Below are positions 24,963 through 33,464 of a stretch of DNA of 64,000 nucleotides, piece by piece. A program made the translations under genes and the position numbers. The notes under the pieces are model-generated. The model saw nothing but the letters and a program-made list of their open reading frames with translations. It was not told the DNA's origin and did no database searches. Origin of the DNA: CAZXWN01 sp964644695 [NCBI: uncultured bacterium] (GTDB taxonomy: Bacteria; UBP4; UBA4092); NCBI GenBank assembly GCA_964644695.1, contig CAZXWN010000003.1, forward strand, positions 118,025 through 182,024, given 5' to 3'. The stretch's first letter is position 1, and each line of letters starts with the position of its first letter.

Positions 24963-26096
24963 TTATGAGGGGTTTTGGTCTTCTAAGAAAGACAGGAGAG
25001 GATAAACCGCATTGTAATGTTTTTGGATAAACCGGGGCGATTTTTGCTGGTAGAGCCGTTCCCCCAGGTCGTCAGCAATGGGTATCAACAGTCGTTCTGA
25101 TTCACACAGGAAAGGACTGATTTGATTGATATCTCCAGTGGTTTGGAAGTTCAGGCAGGAACACCGGTGATTACATCGTTTCTTTACCGGACAGGAGAGG
25201 CAGGGTTCCTGGTCCTCCTGCGACTGTTGGAACAGAGTGTTTTGTTTGTCGGAATCCAGACCCTTCCATACATCTCCAATGATATAGTTACGGAGACTGG
25301 TTCCGTCTCGGACAAATTGGACACAGGGATAAATGGCACCATCGGGAGCCACCGACACCTGTCTTTGTGCAAAGAGACATCTCTGGCAGTGAGCATCTTC
25401 CCCCTGTATCCATGTGGAGAGTTTCACTTCAAAGGGACCAAAATAAAACTTCCGGTCTGCCAGAGTTTCTTTTTCATACCACTTTGAGAGTTGAAGATAT
25501 TGTTTTTTCAATTCCACCAGGTGGTCATCTGTCCAGTCTCCGGCGTAATTCAGAGATACATTCAAATATCGGAATCCCAAATCCGTGAGATAGGCAACAG
25601 ACTCAGCATACCAGGGCAGAGTCTCTGGAGTGACGGTCATCAGGCAGGGTGCATAAGGCTGATATTTCAGAAGGGTTTTGGCTCTCTCTTCCAGAACATG
25701 ATGAGTTTGTTCTCCGGCTGCAGTTTTCCGGTGGTAATCATGGGCGGTGGAGATTCCATCCAGACTCAACCCGACTGTCATCCTGTTGTCTTTACATAAC
25801 TCCAGGAATTCTTCATCCATTAACCAGCCATTGGTCGTTACTTTGAAATGGAATGGAACACCGGTCTTTCGGCTGATCTCCCGGGCTTCATCAATGCCAA
25901 TTTTAATCAGGTCTTTTCGTAATAGGGGTTCTCCCCCAAAAAAGATGATACCCGGATTGACCTTATCCAGTTCTCCTGCGATCCGGACCGTTTGACGCAT
26001 GATCTCTTCGGTCATTTCCATATTGTCACAGGGTGTACTGTAACAATACCCACACCGGAAATTACAACGGGTAGTCAGATGTATTGTAAAGTGCAT
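24963..26096 (-). CDS. Radical SAM/SPASM enzyme, putative peptide or protein maturase
   Basis: This 377-aa cytoplasmic iron-sulfur enzyme has the radical SAM CNFRCGYC motif at residues 11-18 (C-x3-C-x2-C), the FFGGEPLLRKDL segment of the SAM-binding half (about 52-63) and a cysteine-rich SPASM domain. SPASM cysteines start at CQRCLFAQRQ (about 233) and continue through APDGAIYPC and CLSCPVKKRCNHRCSC (about 298-313) to a final Cys near 332. SPASM enzymes bind auxiliary [4Fe-4S] clusters and usually modify ribosomally made peptides or proteins. The gene begins 10 bases after the last of three paralogous genes whose products share a leader-like N-terminus, the obvious candidate substrates. The reaction is not predictable from sequence. 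Confidence 0.88.
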   Translation of the reverse strand: MHFTIHLTTRCNFRCGYCYSTPCDNMEMTEEIMRQTVRIAGELDKVNPGIIFFGGEPLLRKDLIKIGIDEAREISRKTGVPFHFKVTTNGWLMDEEFLELCKDNRMTVGLSLDGISTAHDYHRKTAAGEQTHHVLEERAKTLLKYQPYAPCLMTVTPETLPWYAESVAYLTDLGFRYLNVSLNYAGDWTDDHLVELKKQYLQLSKWYEKETLADRKFYFGPFEVKLSTWIQGEDAHCQRCLFAQRQVSVAPDGAIYPCVQFVRDGTSLRNYIIGDVWKGLDSDKQNTLFQQSQEDQEPCLSCPVKKRCNHRCSCLNFQTTGDINQISPFLCESERLLIPIADDLGERLYQQKSPRFIQKHYNAVYPLLSFLEDQNPS

Positions 26097-26106
26097 ATTG
26101 GGATTC

Positions 26107-26841
26107 TCACTGTTTAGGTTTTTTCGTCTTATCAGTTTGTTTCAGTTCTGCCGGCGGATTATCCAGAAACTCCGTGATCGCATTTTTGAGTCTTGTTTCT
26201 GCAAAATCTTTATTCGAATCATCGGTGGCATAAAAACAGACGAGATTCATGTTTTGGTCTCTGAGATTCTTCTTCTTTTCTCTTTTGGGGATGAACCTAT
26301 AACGAAGAGGAGGATTATCAGTGTAGGACATAGGATTCACAGTGGGATCTAGCTTAAATAGCTTAAGCCAGCCTTCACTGTGTTTCTCCTGTCCCGTGTA
26401 TAAATAAACTCCCAGATTTAATTTCGGACAGTATCCACTTAAGGGCATGTAATCAGGGGAAAGTCCGGTAACATCCTTCATTTCCTTCTCGGTAAAGACT
26501 TCACCCGTCAGGGTATTATAATATTCCCGAGTTGGAATCAAGGTGTATCCCTTTTCCCCAAACACCGTACTTGCAATAGACCATGCGGTGTTTTCAGACA
26601 TATACTGTGCTGGAAGTACAGTGCCCCGAGTGTATTCTATCTTCCCGCCAAAATTAACTTCCGTTGCTGCTTTTAATACACCGGGATTGATTGCCAGTGC
26701 CGCTGCCAGTATCCCGGGGATAATCAGGCTTTGTTTCCATCTTGTCGGCATCCACTGTTTCAATACCTCCGGTTTACTCAATAGTTTTTCTTTGTTTGGA
26801 TACTGTGGTTTTTGATACCCTGTAATAGCTTTGACCTGCAT
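26107..26841 (-). CDS. Leader-bearing paralogue 1, candidate radical SAM substrate
   Basis: This 244-aa protein starts MQVKAITGYQKPQYP and continues to a WMPTRWKQS block around residue 30, then one hydrophobic segment (about 37-58). It shares with its two upstream paralogues the N-terminal Y-x-x-P-x-Y-P motif, the L-P/W-M-P-x-x-W-K block, a QYMSENTAW segment (about 78-86), an LSGYCPKLNLGVYL segment (about 130-143) and an F-Y near residue 200. The region where paralogue 3 has GCV is replaced by GGKIEYTRGTV. AGGAGT precedes the start by about nine bases. It lies three bases downstream of paralogue 2 and ten upstream of the radical SAM gene. Confidence 0.7.
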   Translation of the reverse strand: MQVKAITGYQKPQYPNKEKLLSKPEVLKQWMPTRWKQSLIIPGILAAALAINPGVLKAATEVNFGGKIEYTRGTVLPAQYMSENTAWSIASTVFGEKGYTLIPTREYYNTLTGEVFTEKEMKDVTGLSPDYMPLSGYCPKLNLGVYLYTGQEKHSEGWLKLFKLDPTVNPMSYTDNPPLRYRFIPKREKKKNLRDQNMNLVCFYATDDSNKDFAETRLKNAITEFLDNPPAELKQTDKTKKPKQ

Positions 26842-26844
26842 GGC

Positions 26845-27657
26845 TTACTTACTCCTAACCTGTCTTGATTTATTGCCTATAGTATATCCCTGATTTTGGA
26901 ACCATTCCAGAAACGCATCCACCTGAGCTTCCAGGTTTACCTTGTTTTCATTCCTCTTGGCGGTATATTCCGAGGTGGTAGGCAGTAGGTGTTTGCGGGG
27001 ATATTCCTGATAGAAAGTTGCAATGTTTACTGGAAGACTTTTGGATGATCCTTCCACATACCTTTTAATGTCATTGATGGTACTGGAATACGAGAAGGAA
27101 AATGCTGTGGGCTTGGTATTGATTACCGAAGATAGATACTCATTTATTCCCACAGGTTGATAAATACCCATCAAACTGACACCCAGATTCCATTCGGGAC
27201 AATATCCTCTCAAAGATATCGATCTTCGATAATTAGCCTTATCTTCTGTAAATTCGAAATCAGCCAGATTCAAATACTTCATTGTTTCATACGATACAAC
27301 AGACAATCCTGCTTTATGGAATTTAGTGGTTATGATGTCCCAGGCTTCGTTTTCGGATAGATAGGCGGTTGGTATCGAAGGTGTTAGCCCAAAGATTCCG
27401 CTGCTGTCCCCATATGTGAATGCCGGAGCAAACACATTGTGAGACGGTACTGTTTTTTCTGAGGGTTTTGAGTGGCTGGGGTCTAAAGGGGCCGCCATGG
27501 GTCTGATCGTGAGAAATACCGCTAACAATCCAGATATCAGAGCATGCCGCTTCCATGCCTCAGGCATCCATTGTGTTAAATTGTTTTTCCCCTGAATGAA
27601 GATGTCTCGTTCCGGGTATTTAGGTTTTTGATAGTGATGGATAGGTTGTATCTTCAT
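26845..27657 (-). CDS. Leader-bearing paralogue 2, candidate radical SAM substrate
   Basis: This 270-aa protein starts MKIQPIHHYQKPKYPERD, then has WMPEAWKRH near residue 31, one hydrophobic segment (about 38-54) and an exported or membrane-tethered remainder. Its shared features include FAPAFTYGDSSGIFGLTP (about 76-93; the Cys of paralogue 3 is Leu here), AYLSENEAWDIITTKF (about 98-113), LRGYCPEWNLGVSLMG (about 148-163), FYQEYP and a C-terminal LEAQVDAFLEWFQNQGYT helix (about 245-262). GGGGAG lies eight bases before the ATG. It is the middle gene of three tandem paralogues upstream of the radical SAM/SPASM gene. Confidence 0.7.
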   Translation of the reverse strand: MKIQPIHHYQKPKYPERDIFIQGKNNLTQWMPEAWKRHALISGLLAVFLTIRPMAAPLDPSHSKPSEKTVPSHNVFAPAFTYGDSSGIFGLTPSIPTAYLSENEAWDIITTKFHKAGLSVVSYETMKYLNLADFEFTEDKANYRRSISLRGYCPEWNLGVSLMGIYQPVGINEYLSSVINTKPTAFSFSYSSTINDIKRYVEGSSKSLPVNIATFYQEYPRKHLLPTTSEYTAKRNENKVNLEAQVDAFLEWFQNQGYTIGNKSRQVRSK

Positions 27658-27681
27658 GTTCTCTCTCCCCAGGAAGACGGA

Positions 27682-28566
27682 TTAACCTTTTCTTTTAACG
27701 GGCTGTTTTAATTTTACGGGATACCCCTGTTTTACAAACCAGGCAATAAAATCATCCACTTGAGCTTCCAGCATCTTCTTTGAACCGTTCCTCAATTCTG
27801 CCAGTTCTTCAGGTTTACTCCAGACATGATAATCACTGGCGGTGGTTGATGGGTCATAGAAGGAAACTACATTGTAGGGAAGTTTATGGTTTTTGGTTTT
27901 CAGGTCTTTGTGGAGAGCCTCTATGGTTTTGGGATAATCAAAACTCCAGACACTGCTGATAAGTCCATCCTGATTATTTACTGCTGACAGAAGGCTGGCA
28001 GCTTCCCACTCATCCATATATTGAACCCCTAAATTGAGTTCTTTAATGAATCCATCTACTGTGAATTTTGCCGGTCTTGATACTAATGGTTTGGTCGTAG
28101 ATTGTCCCATCGGCCATTCCAAAGAGTCCCTTTTTCGTTCCAGCGTCAATCCATAATTGGAAAATCGCGTTGAGATTACATCCCAGGCATCGTTTTCGGG
28201 TAAAAAGACCGCAGGACTCATGACCACACATCCCATCGCGCCCTTTCCTTCACCATGAAGGAATGCAGGGGCAAAGGAAGTCTCTGTGAAAGGCTTTGGG
28301 GATGGGGTTGTTTTACTGGTTTTATTAGATTTACCTGATGTGATTCCCTTAACGGGACTTGTCTTTTGGGGAATGGTCTTGGCTGTGGCGCGAGATGAAC
28401 CTGTGGTTGACCCAAAAGTGAGGTAAGCTGTTAATAGAAAAGGTATTACGGAATGATATTTCCATGTTTCTGGTAAGTATTTTCCCAGTGAGTTCCCATA
28501 TCGAACCATCTGGATTCGGTCGGGATACCCGGGTGAACGGTACCCCTTTATTGAACGCACTTGCAT
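27682..28566 (-). CDS. Leader-bearing paralogue 3, candidate radical SAM substrate
   Basis: This 294-aa protein is the first gene of the cluster. It starts MQVRSIKGYRSPGYPDR, has YLPETWKYHS near residue 31, a hydrophobic segment (about 39-55) and a Ser/Thr/Lys/Pro-rich linker (about 56-95). The core reads FAPAFLHGEGKGAMGCVV (about 97-114), then AVFLPENDAWDVISTRF, VDGFIKELNLGVQYMD, VVSFYDPS, and a C-terminal LEAQVDDFIAWFVKQGYPV helix. From memory, clostridial proteins of unknown function carry a similar glycine-rich GCV segment, S-E-x-E-A motif and FYDP; this was not checked by search. GGGAGG lies six bases before the ATG. It is the best-conserved of the three. Confidence 0.72.
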   Translation of the reverse strand: MQVRSIKGYRSPGYPDRIQMVRYGNSLGKYLPETWKYHSVIPFLLTAYLTFGSTTGSSRATAKTIPQKTSPVKGITSGKSNKTSKTTPSPKPFTETSFAPAFLHGEGKGAMGCVVMSPAVFLPENDAWDVISTRFSNYGLTLERKRDSLEWPMGQSTTKPLVSRPAKFTVDGFIKELNLGVQYMDEWEAASLLSAVNNQDGLISSVWSFDYPKTIEALHKDLKTKNHKLPYNVVSFYDPSTTASDYHVWSKPEELAELRNGSKKMLEAQVDDFIAWFVKQGYPVKLKQPVKRKG

Positions 28567-28680
28567 TATTTACCTCCCAATAGGTGTCTTGTCAAATAAC
28601 ACAGGAATAGTTGAGTATACCGGGAGGACGGATACTTGGTTGACAGATTTTATCTAACAGGGAGAAGAAAACTATCGTTT

Positions 28681-29595
28681 CTATCCAATATGGTACTGAT
28701 TTCGACCGTTTTCCTTGCTTTGCCTCAATAATTTATCGACTCGGTCCAGAAGTGTTTCGGCGGTATCATTTTTTTTGGCCAGCGTTGCGCCGCAAGAGGT
28801 ACTTAAGGGTTGTTCAATATCCCCAGTTGAGATATGGGTTGTTTTCACCATATTAAAAAATCGTTCTACGATGATTTTCAGCCCTGCCTCAGTATCTACG
28901 GCCAGTATCCCCATAAACTCATCGCCACCCCATCGGCACATGATATCTGCACTTCGGGAACATGATAAGAGTGTCTTTGCAATCGTTTTTAAGGCCTGGT
29001 CTCCGACACTGTGACCCCATTGATCATTTATTTCCTTGAAGTGATCTAAATCAATCAATATAACGCCAAAGTGCCAGTCATGTTTGTTTAAGTCTTGAAT
29101 TCGGCGCTCTAACTGAATATCTAGAAAGCGGCGATTGGCCAATCCCGTCAATGCATCTATAAATGCGAGTTTTTTCAGTTCAGTGATATCTGTCATTCGG
29201 TGGGTAAATACTGGATTTTCGGTGAATATTTCAATTCCCCCGACAGTCTCTCCCTTTTCATTAGTAAGGGGAGTTGTTCGAACCACTACGGGGACCCGAT
29301 GTCCATCTTTATGATGGAGATAGACAGAATTATTTCGTAATTTCCCATCCTGAATAGTTTTGTGGAGTGGACAGCCAAAAGTACACAGCTTGGTTCCATA
29401 ATCATCTACATGCTGCAAAATATTCTCAAAACAATAGTGATTTATGACCTCTTCGGCACTGAATCCAGAGATTCTTTCGGCACCCTTATTCCAATATACA
29501 ATTTTTCTATCTTTATCAACCAAATACACCCCGTCGTAAAGATTATCCAGGATTTCTCGGAAAGAAATATTGTTTATATCAATGACAGTATCCAT
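28681..29595 (-). CDS. PAS-GGDEF diguanylate cyclase
   Basis: This 304-aa cytoplasmic protein has an N-terminal PAS domain (about 10-135, with DGVYLVDKDRKIVYWNKGAE) and a C-terminal GGDEF domain (about 140-302). The active-site GGDEF is intact near residue 222 (CRWGGDEFMGIL), with the DALTGLANRR entry motif near 150. It should make cyclic di-GMP. No inhibitory RxxD is seen just before GGDEF. The PAS domain contains cysteines (KLCTFGCPLH near 81-90) that might bind a metal or sense redox state. It ends 84 bases before the radical SAM cluster promoter region, on the same strand. Confidence 0.9.
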   Translation of the reverse strand: MDTVIDINNISFREILDNLYDGVYLVDKDRKIVYWNKGAERISGFSAEEVINHYCFENILQHVDDYGTKLCTFGCPLHKTIQDGKLRNNSVYLHHKDGHRVPVVVRTTPLTNEKGETVGGIEIFTENPVFTHRMTDITELKKLAFIDALTGLANRRFLDIQLERRIQDLNKHDWHFGVILIDLDHFKEINDQWGHSVGDQALKTIAKTLLSCSRSADIMCRWGGDEFMGILAVDTEAGLKIIVERFFNMVKTTHISTGDIEQPLSTSCGATLAKKNDTAETLLDRVDKLLRQSKENGRNQYHIG

Positions 29596-29676
29596 ATAGT
29601 ATCCTGCAAAATAACTTCCTCTTATTTAGTTTATAGCATTAATTATTTTGTAGCAGGTATTCTTACAACATAAAAC

Positions 29677-29708
29677 AAAAAGGGGTTGCATTATCGCAAC
29701 CCCTTTTT
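29677..29708. terminator. Bidirectional terminator between the ferredoxin and PAS-GGDEF genes
   Basis: A hairpin of AAAAAGGGGTTGC with GCAACCCCTTTTT and a five-to-six-base loop carries A-rich and T-rich flanks. On the minus strand it ends the ferredoxin transcript. Confidence 0.88.
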
Positions 29709-29746
29709 ATACTTTTCCAGTTGGTAAGTACATACAAATAATGCGA

Positions 29747-29920
29747 TTAGCTCAGGCTGATAGCACTGGTTGGGCACTGATCAACACAGGCACCGCATTC
29801 CACGCATTCCTCTTCAGGAATGACTGCTTTGCCGTTTTCTAACTTGATCGCACCGGTCGGGCAGGCATCCACACAGGTACCACAACCGCTGCACTTTTCT
29901 AAATCTACAATAGCTGCCAA
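29747..29920 (-). CDS. 2[4Fe-4S] ferredoxin, 57 aa, TTG start
   Basis: This small cytoplasmic electron carrier has two classical cluster motifs, CSGCGTCVDAC-P (Cys10, 13, 16, 20) and CVECGACVDQC-P (Cys39, 42, 45, 49). This is the clostridial-type arrangement with C-x2-C-x2-C-x3-C-P in each half. The start is TTG 29920, set by a strong GGAGG nine bases upstream; the only nearby ATG (29940) reads into a stop. The gene is flanked by a terminator and is monocistronic. It could donate electrons to the nearby radical SAM enzyme or to other iron-sulfur enzymes, but this is inferred only from proximity. Confidence 0.9.
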   Translation of the reverse strand: MAAIVDLEKCSGCGTCVDACPTGAIKLENGKAVIPEEECVECGACVDQCPTSAISLS

Positions 29921-29940
29921 AGGAATTTACCTCCTTCCAT

Positions 29941-30382
29941 GACGGTTCGGCCTTACATATATATAAAATATAGGTCATTTGGGCCGTTTTACCACGGAGA
30001 GTTCTTTCTTAGTCTCTTGTTAATGAGAAATAAGGCCAGACTTCCCATGTTCCATAAAATTATACCAAAAACCGGAAGTTTCGCTATGAATCTTCACACA
30101 GGGAAACCTTCAGTGCCCCCCAATCATAGGTCTCTGGGTGTTTTTATCTAATGAGAATTGGGAGCGAACAATATGGATCTTTTGCAATTACAGTTATTTG
30201 TTAGATTATTAATTGACTATCAACAGGGAGGTTGGTATATTCAAGATAGTATTAAGTATTATTGAGAATGGGAATGTATTAGATGTCAATACTGGAGAAC
30301 GTATGCGTTAGGGAAGTACATCAAATGTAAGGTATGCATATTTGATTGCTTCTCTAAGAGTTATGGAGAGAGGTTTTGTATC
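29941..30382. other. Intergenic region between divergent ferredoxin and sensor genes
   Basis: About 440 bases hold the upstream regions of both divergent genes. The sequence is AT-rich. I see no convincing full promoter, no RNA structure that I recognise and no repeat. A 70-codon plus-strand open frame starting at 29939 has no ribosome site and no protein-like composition. Confidence 0.5.
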
Positions 30383-32476
30383 ATGCTGACACTGATTATT
30401 TCGACATCTATTATTATTCAACTCCTTTCCGTATTGCTTATTGTTTATTTTATTTTGAAGTATAGAAAATATGTTTTCGAGTACCATATCTTCCTGGCTT
30501 TTATTGGAAGTGCCTTTACATTAATGACTTTGCGGAGAGTGCTGTCTCTCTATGCTTTAGTCTCTAAAACACAGACTCCTACCCAGCATGATTATTTTTT
30601 TGAATTAGTTGGATTAGGCTTGTCAGTATTGCTTCTAGTGGGTGTTTATAAGATTGAGGCTGTTATTCGAATGCAATTAAAATCAACCATGGAGTTGAGG
30701 CGGCACCGCAAGATTCTGTCTGGAGTGACACAGGTCACTCACTTGTTACTGGTAGAACCACAATGGGATACGGTCATGACAAAAGCGCTTGCTGTTCTGG
30801 GGGAAAATGTTAATGTTGATCGGGCTTATATTTTTCAAAACCATTTAGACCCCAAAACGGGTGAGTTATGTATGAGCCAAAGATATGAATGGACTCGCAA
30901 GGGTATTAAACCACAAAGAGCAAATGCTGCTTTACAAAATGCTCCATATTCTCTATTAGACCCGGAGTTACTAGCATCTCTTGGTGAAAAACGAGTCTAT
31001 CAAATTTTTACCCGGCAAATGACTGGAAATGCCAGGCAACTTATTGAAGGACAGGATATTATTTCTCTTTTAGCGGTTCCAATCTTTGTGGGGGAGAAGT
31101 TCTGGGGATTTATTGGATTTGATGATTGTACTCAGGAAAGAGTCTGGAATGAGAGTGAAACCTCCAGTTTACTTCTTGTGGCTGATGCTTTGGGTGGTGG
31201 AATTCAAATGAAAGAGACTCTTCAATCGCTCAATGAGGATAAACGGTTTTTACATGAAGTTCAGCAAATTGGGCAAATTGGTGGCTGGATTGCTAATCCC
31301 CGTACGGACTTTTTAAAGTGGTCCGAGGGTGTGTATTCCATCATGGAGGTTCCTTTAAATACCCCCTTGCGTTTTACAGAATGTCTGAAATATTTTCCAG
31401 AGAGGTATCATTTATATATTACTGAGTCTGTCATGAATTGTCTGGATAATGGAACTCCTTTTAACTTTGATGTAGAAATAACCTGTGAGAATAAGAAAGC
31501 AAAATGGGCTGAGATCCGGGGTGTTTCTCCGGTCATAGAAGGGGAACGAAGTTATGTTCTGGGGACTTTGCAGGATATATCTGAAACAAAAAAACAGGTA
31601 TTAGATCAATACCTTCAAGTGGAACGGGTGGAAGCTCTGTTGAGTCTGAACAAAATGATTCATTCCAGTTTGAAGGAAATCACTGACTATGTTCTTGAGG
31701 AAGGTATTCGTCTTACAAATAGTAAAATTGGATATCTTGCTTTTCTGAATGAGGATGAAACTGTTTTGACGATGCATTCCTGGTCAAAAGAATCCATGTC
31801 AGAATGTATGATTTCTGACAAGCCGATTGAGTATAGGGTTGATAAAACGGGGTTATGGGGGGAAGCTGTTCGGCAACGAAAACCCATTATCACCAATAAT
31901 TATTCCGCACCCAGTCCTCATAAAAAAGGGTATCCAGAAGGACATGTCCATTTAACCCGGCACATGAATGTGCCTATATTTGAAGATAACAAAATAGTGG
32001 CATTAATGGGTGTTGGAAATAAACCTGAAGACTATACTCAGGAGGATGTTTATCATGTTACTCTGTTGTTGGAGGCAATGTGGAGACTTCTGGAGAATAA
32101 GGAGATTCATACAAAGTATTTGGAATCCCAGAAGATGAGTCAGGATATATTTGAGAATAGCCGGGCCGCTAATTTGTTGATTGACCCTTATCAGGGGAAG
32201 ATAGTTGAGGCCAACAAGTCAGCTTGTGAGTTTTATGGATATAGCCATGAAGAGATGACCGCTCTTTATGTTTGGGATATTAATACTATTCCTAAATCAG
32301 AATTGCAGGAAATATTAAAAACTGAAGCAAAAAATAATAGTCCAACAAATTATCAGGTTGAACAACGGCTGGCTTCCGGTGAGATTCGAAAGGTCCTTAT
32401 TTACAATGTACCTGTAAAACTTCACGATAAGATGTATATTCATGTAACTGTTATTGACGTGACTTATCTTAAGTGA
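30383..32476 (+). CDS. Membrane GAF-PAS-GAF-PAS sensor without an output domain
   Basis: This 697-aa protein begins with about three hydrophobic helices (about 2-24, 34-56, 70-92). They are followed by a GAF domain (about 115-270), a PAS domain (about 280-405, closing GTLQDISETKKQ), a second GAF domain (about 420-575, with GLWGEAVRQRKPIITNNY) and a C-terminal PAS domain (about 580-697). It stops at VTVIDVTYLK, just where a histidine kinase, GGDEF or EAL domain would normally begin. A terminator directly follows, so this is probably the natural end and not a sequencing break. GAGAGAGG precedes the ATG by nine bases. It must act through a partner or be a remnant. Confidence 0.82.
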   Translation: MLTLIISTSIIIQLLSVLLIVYFILKYRKYVFEYHIFLAFIGSAFTLMTLRRVLSLYALVSKTQTPTQHDYFFELVGLGLSVLLLVGVYKIEAVIRMQLKSTMELRRHRKILSGVTQVTHLLLVEPQWDTVMTKALAVLGENVNVDRAYIFQNHLDPKTGELCMSQRYEWTRKGIKPQRANAALQNAPYSLLDPELLASLGEKRVYQIFTRQMTGNARQLIEGQDIISLLAVPIFVGEKFWGFIGFDDCTQERVWNESETSSLLLVADALGGGIQMKETLQSLNEDKRFLHEVQQIGQIGGWIANPRTDFLKWSEGVYSIMEVPLNTPLRFTECLKYFPERYHLYITESVMNCLDNGTPFNFDVEITCENKKAKWAEIRGVSPVIEGERSYVLGTLQDISETKKQVLDQYLQVERVEALLSLNKMIHSSLKEITDYVLEEGIRLTNSKIGYLAFLNEDETVLTMHSWSKESMSECMISDKPIEYRVDKTGLWGEAVRQRKPIITNNYSAPSPHKKGYPEGHVHLTRHMNVPIFEDNKIVALMGVGNKPEDYTQEDVYHVTLLLEAMWRLLENKEIHTKYLESQKMSQDIFENSRAANLLIDPYQGKIVEANKSACEFYGYSHEEMTALYVWDINTIPKSELQEILKTEAKNNSPTNYQVEQRLASGEIRKVLIYNVPVKLHDKMYIHVTVIDVTYLK

Positions 32477-32493
32477 ATTAACAAGTAATAAAC

Positions 32494-32530
32494 AAAGACC
32501 GGGCTGGATATAGCCCGGTCTTTATATTTT
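32494..32530. terminator. Bidirectional terminator
   Basis: A 12-bp perfect stem (AAAGACCGGGCT / AGCCCGGTCTTT) with a 6-base loop is followed by TATATTTTT. It lies between the convergent sensor and secreted-protein genes. Confidence 0.9.
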
Positions 32531-32543
32531 TATGTGTCTTGAA

Positions 32544-33464
32544 TTATTCAGCTGACATATACCAGAGTTCAACGGGAGATTGTGTCCCGCTCCATCCCGC
32601 CAGTCGCGCAAATAACCACCATGCGGCATATGCTTTCTGATTTGCATTTAGGGGCAGGCTATGTGCAGCGCCACAATCATACCAATCCGTTCCCTGGGTG
32701 TGACTGTTTTGCCAATTTGTAGCCCAATTCCCCGAATAATGGTTATCCCAATCTGAATAATAATCACAACCATCTGTTGCATAGGGGTAATAGGTTCCAT
32801 CTGGATCATAACTTTCGATGTCAGCAAAATCATACAAGGTCTTATTGTGCGCATTGCAGTAATCCCGAATAATTTGATTATGGGCCATCACAGTAGTGTG
32901 GTTCCAATAGTCCAAGTGCTGTGTCATATAGACAAATTTCACATTCGGGAAGTCGGTTTCCAGTTGATTCATCTGAGTCAGGTAGGTGGTAACCTGTGTG
33001 GGTGTTGCCGATGCCAGCTCTCCACACCATGACCACATGACTACATTGATTGTTGAATTTGCCGAGTTATTCAAATAATCCCGGGTGCAAGTGTACCAGA
33101 GGGTGAAGTTTGGATTACCTAAATCAGAGGCTCCCCCCGGCCAACTTCCATAATAATCTTTCAGATACAGCGCTCCACCTGCTCCGGTTCCGTTCCATGC
33201 GTAAGTTGAGCCACCATAGGCCGCTCCAGAAAATGTAGTTAATCCGCTCATTCCATCTGTCAGCTGGCTTCCATGTGAAGTATGCCCATAAGCTATCCGA
33301 AGGTTAGATTTTGCCTGTTGGATAGCTGATAATGGGATTTGATTCAATTTTGTGCAGTTGTGGTTGATGATGATTTGTGAAGATGACAGGCTTCCCAACC
33401 CCAGAGTAATTGTGATGGATAACACGACATTCAAACACAGTGTCCGTAAATGGTAAGTTTTCAT
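32544..33464 (-). CDS. Secreted protein with an HTSHGSQ motif
   Basis: This 306-aa protein has a signal peptide (about 1-30). The mature chain contains RIAYGHTSHGSQLTDGM (about 52-68) and a VVMWSWCGELAS segment (about 138-149). An FVYMTQHLDYW (about 172-182) follows, with an ending rich in Trp, Tyr and Asp. I recall HTSHGSQ-containing secreted proteins in Bacteroidetes and Planctomycetes, some predicted to have an SGNH-hydrolase-like fold; the Ser and His residues would suit that but are unproven. The gene is preceded by a short gap to the large propeller-PHP gene on the same strand. Confidence 0.6.
   Translation of the reverse strand: MKTYHLRTLCLNVVLSITITLGLGSLSSSQIIINHNCTKLNQIPLSAIQQAKSNLRIAYGHTSHGSQLTDGMSGLTTFSGAAYGGSTYAWNGTGAGGALYLKDYYGSWPGGASDLGNPNFTLWYTCTRDYLNNSANSTINVVMWSWCGELASATPTQVTTYLTQMNQLETDFPNVKFVYMTQHLDYWNHTTVMAHNQIIRDYCNAHNKTLYDFADIESYDPDGTYYPYATDGCDYYSDWDNHYSGNWATNWQNSHTQGTDWYDCGAAHSLPLNANQKAYAAWWLFARLAGWSGTQSPVELWYMSAE

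Noticed and set aside
28596-28605. TTGACA on the minus strand just before paralogue 3
   Set aside because: The only correctly spaced -10 would overlap the ribosome site and touch the start codon, so it was not called a promoter.
29939-30151. 70-codon plus-strand frame upstream of the membrane sensor
   Set aside because: No ribosome site and no protein-like composition; treated as intergenic.
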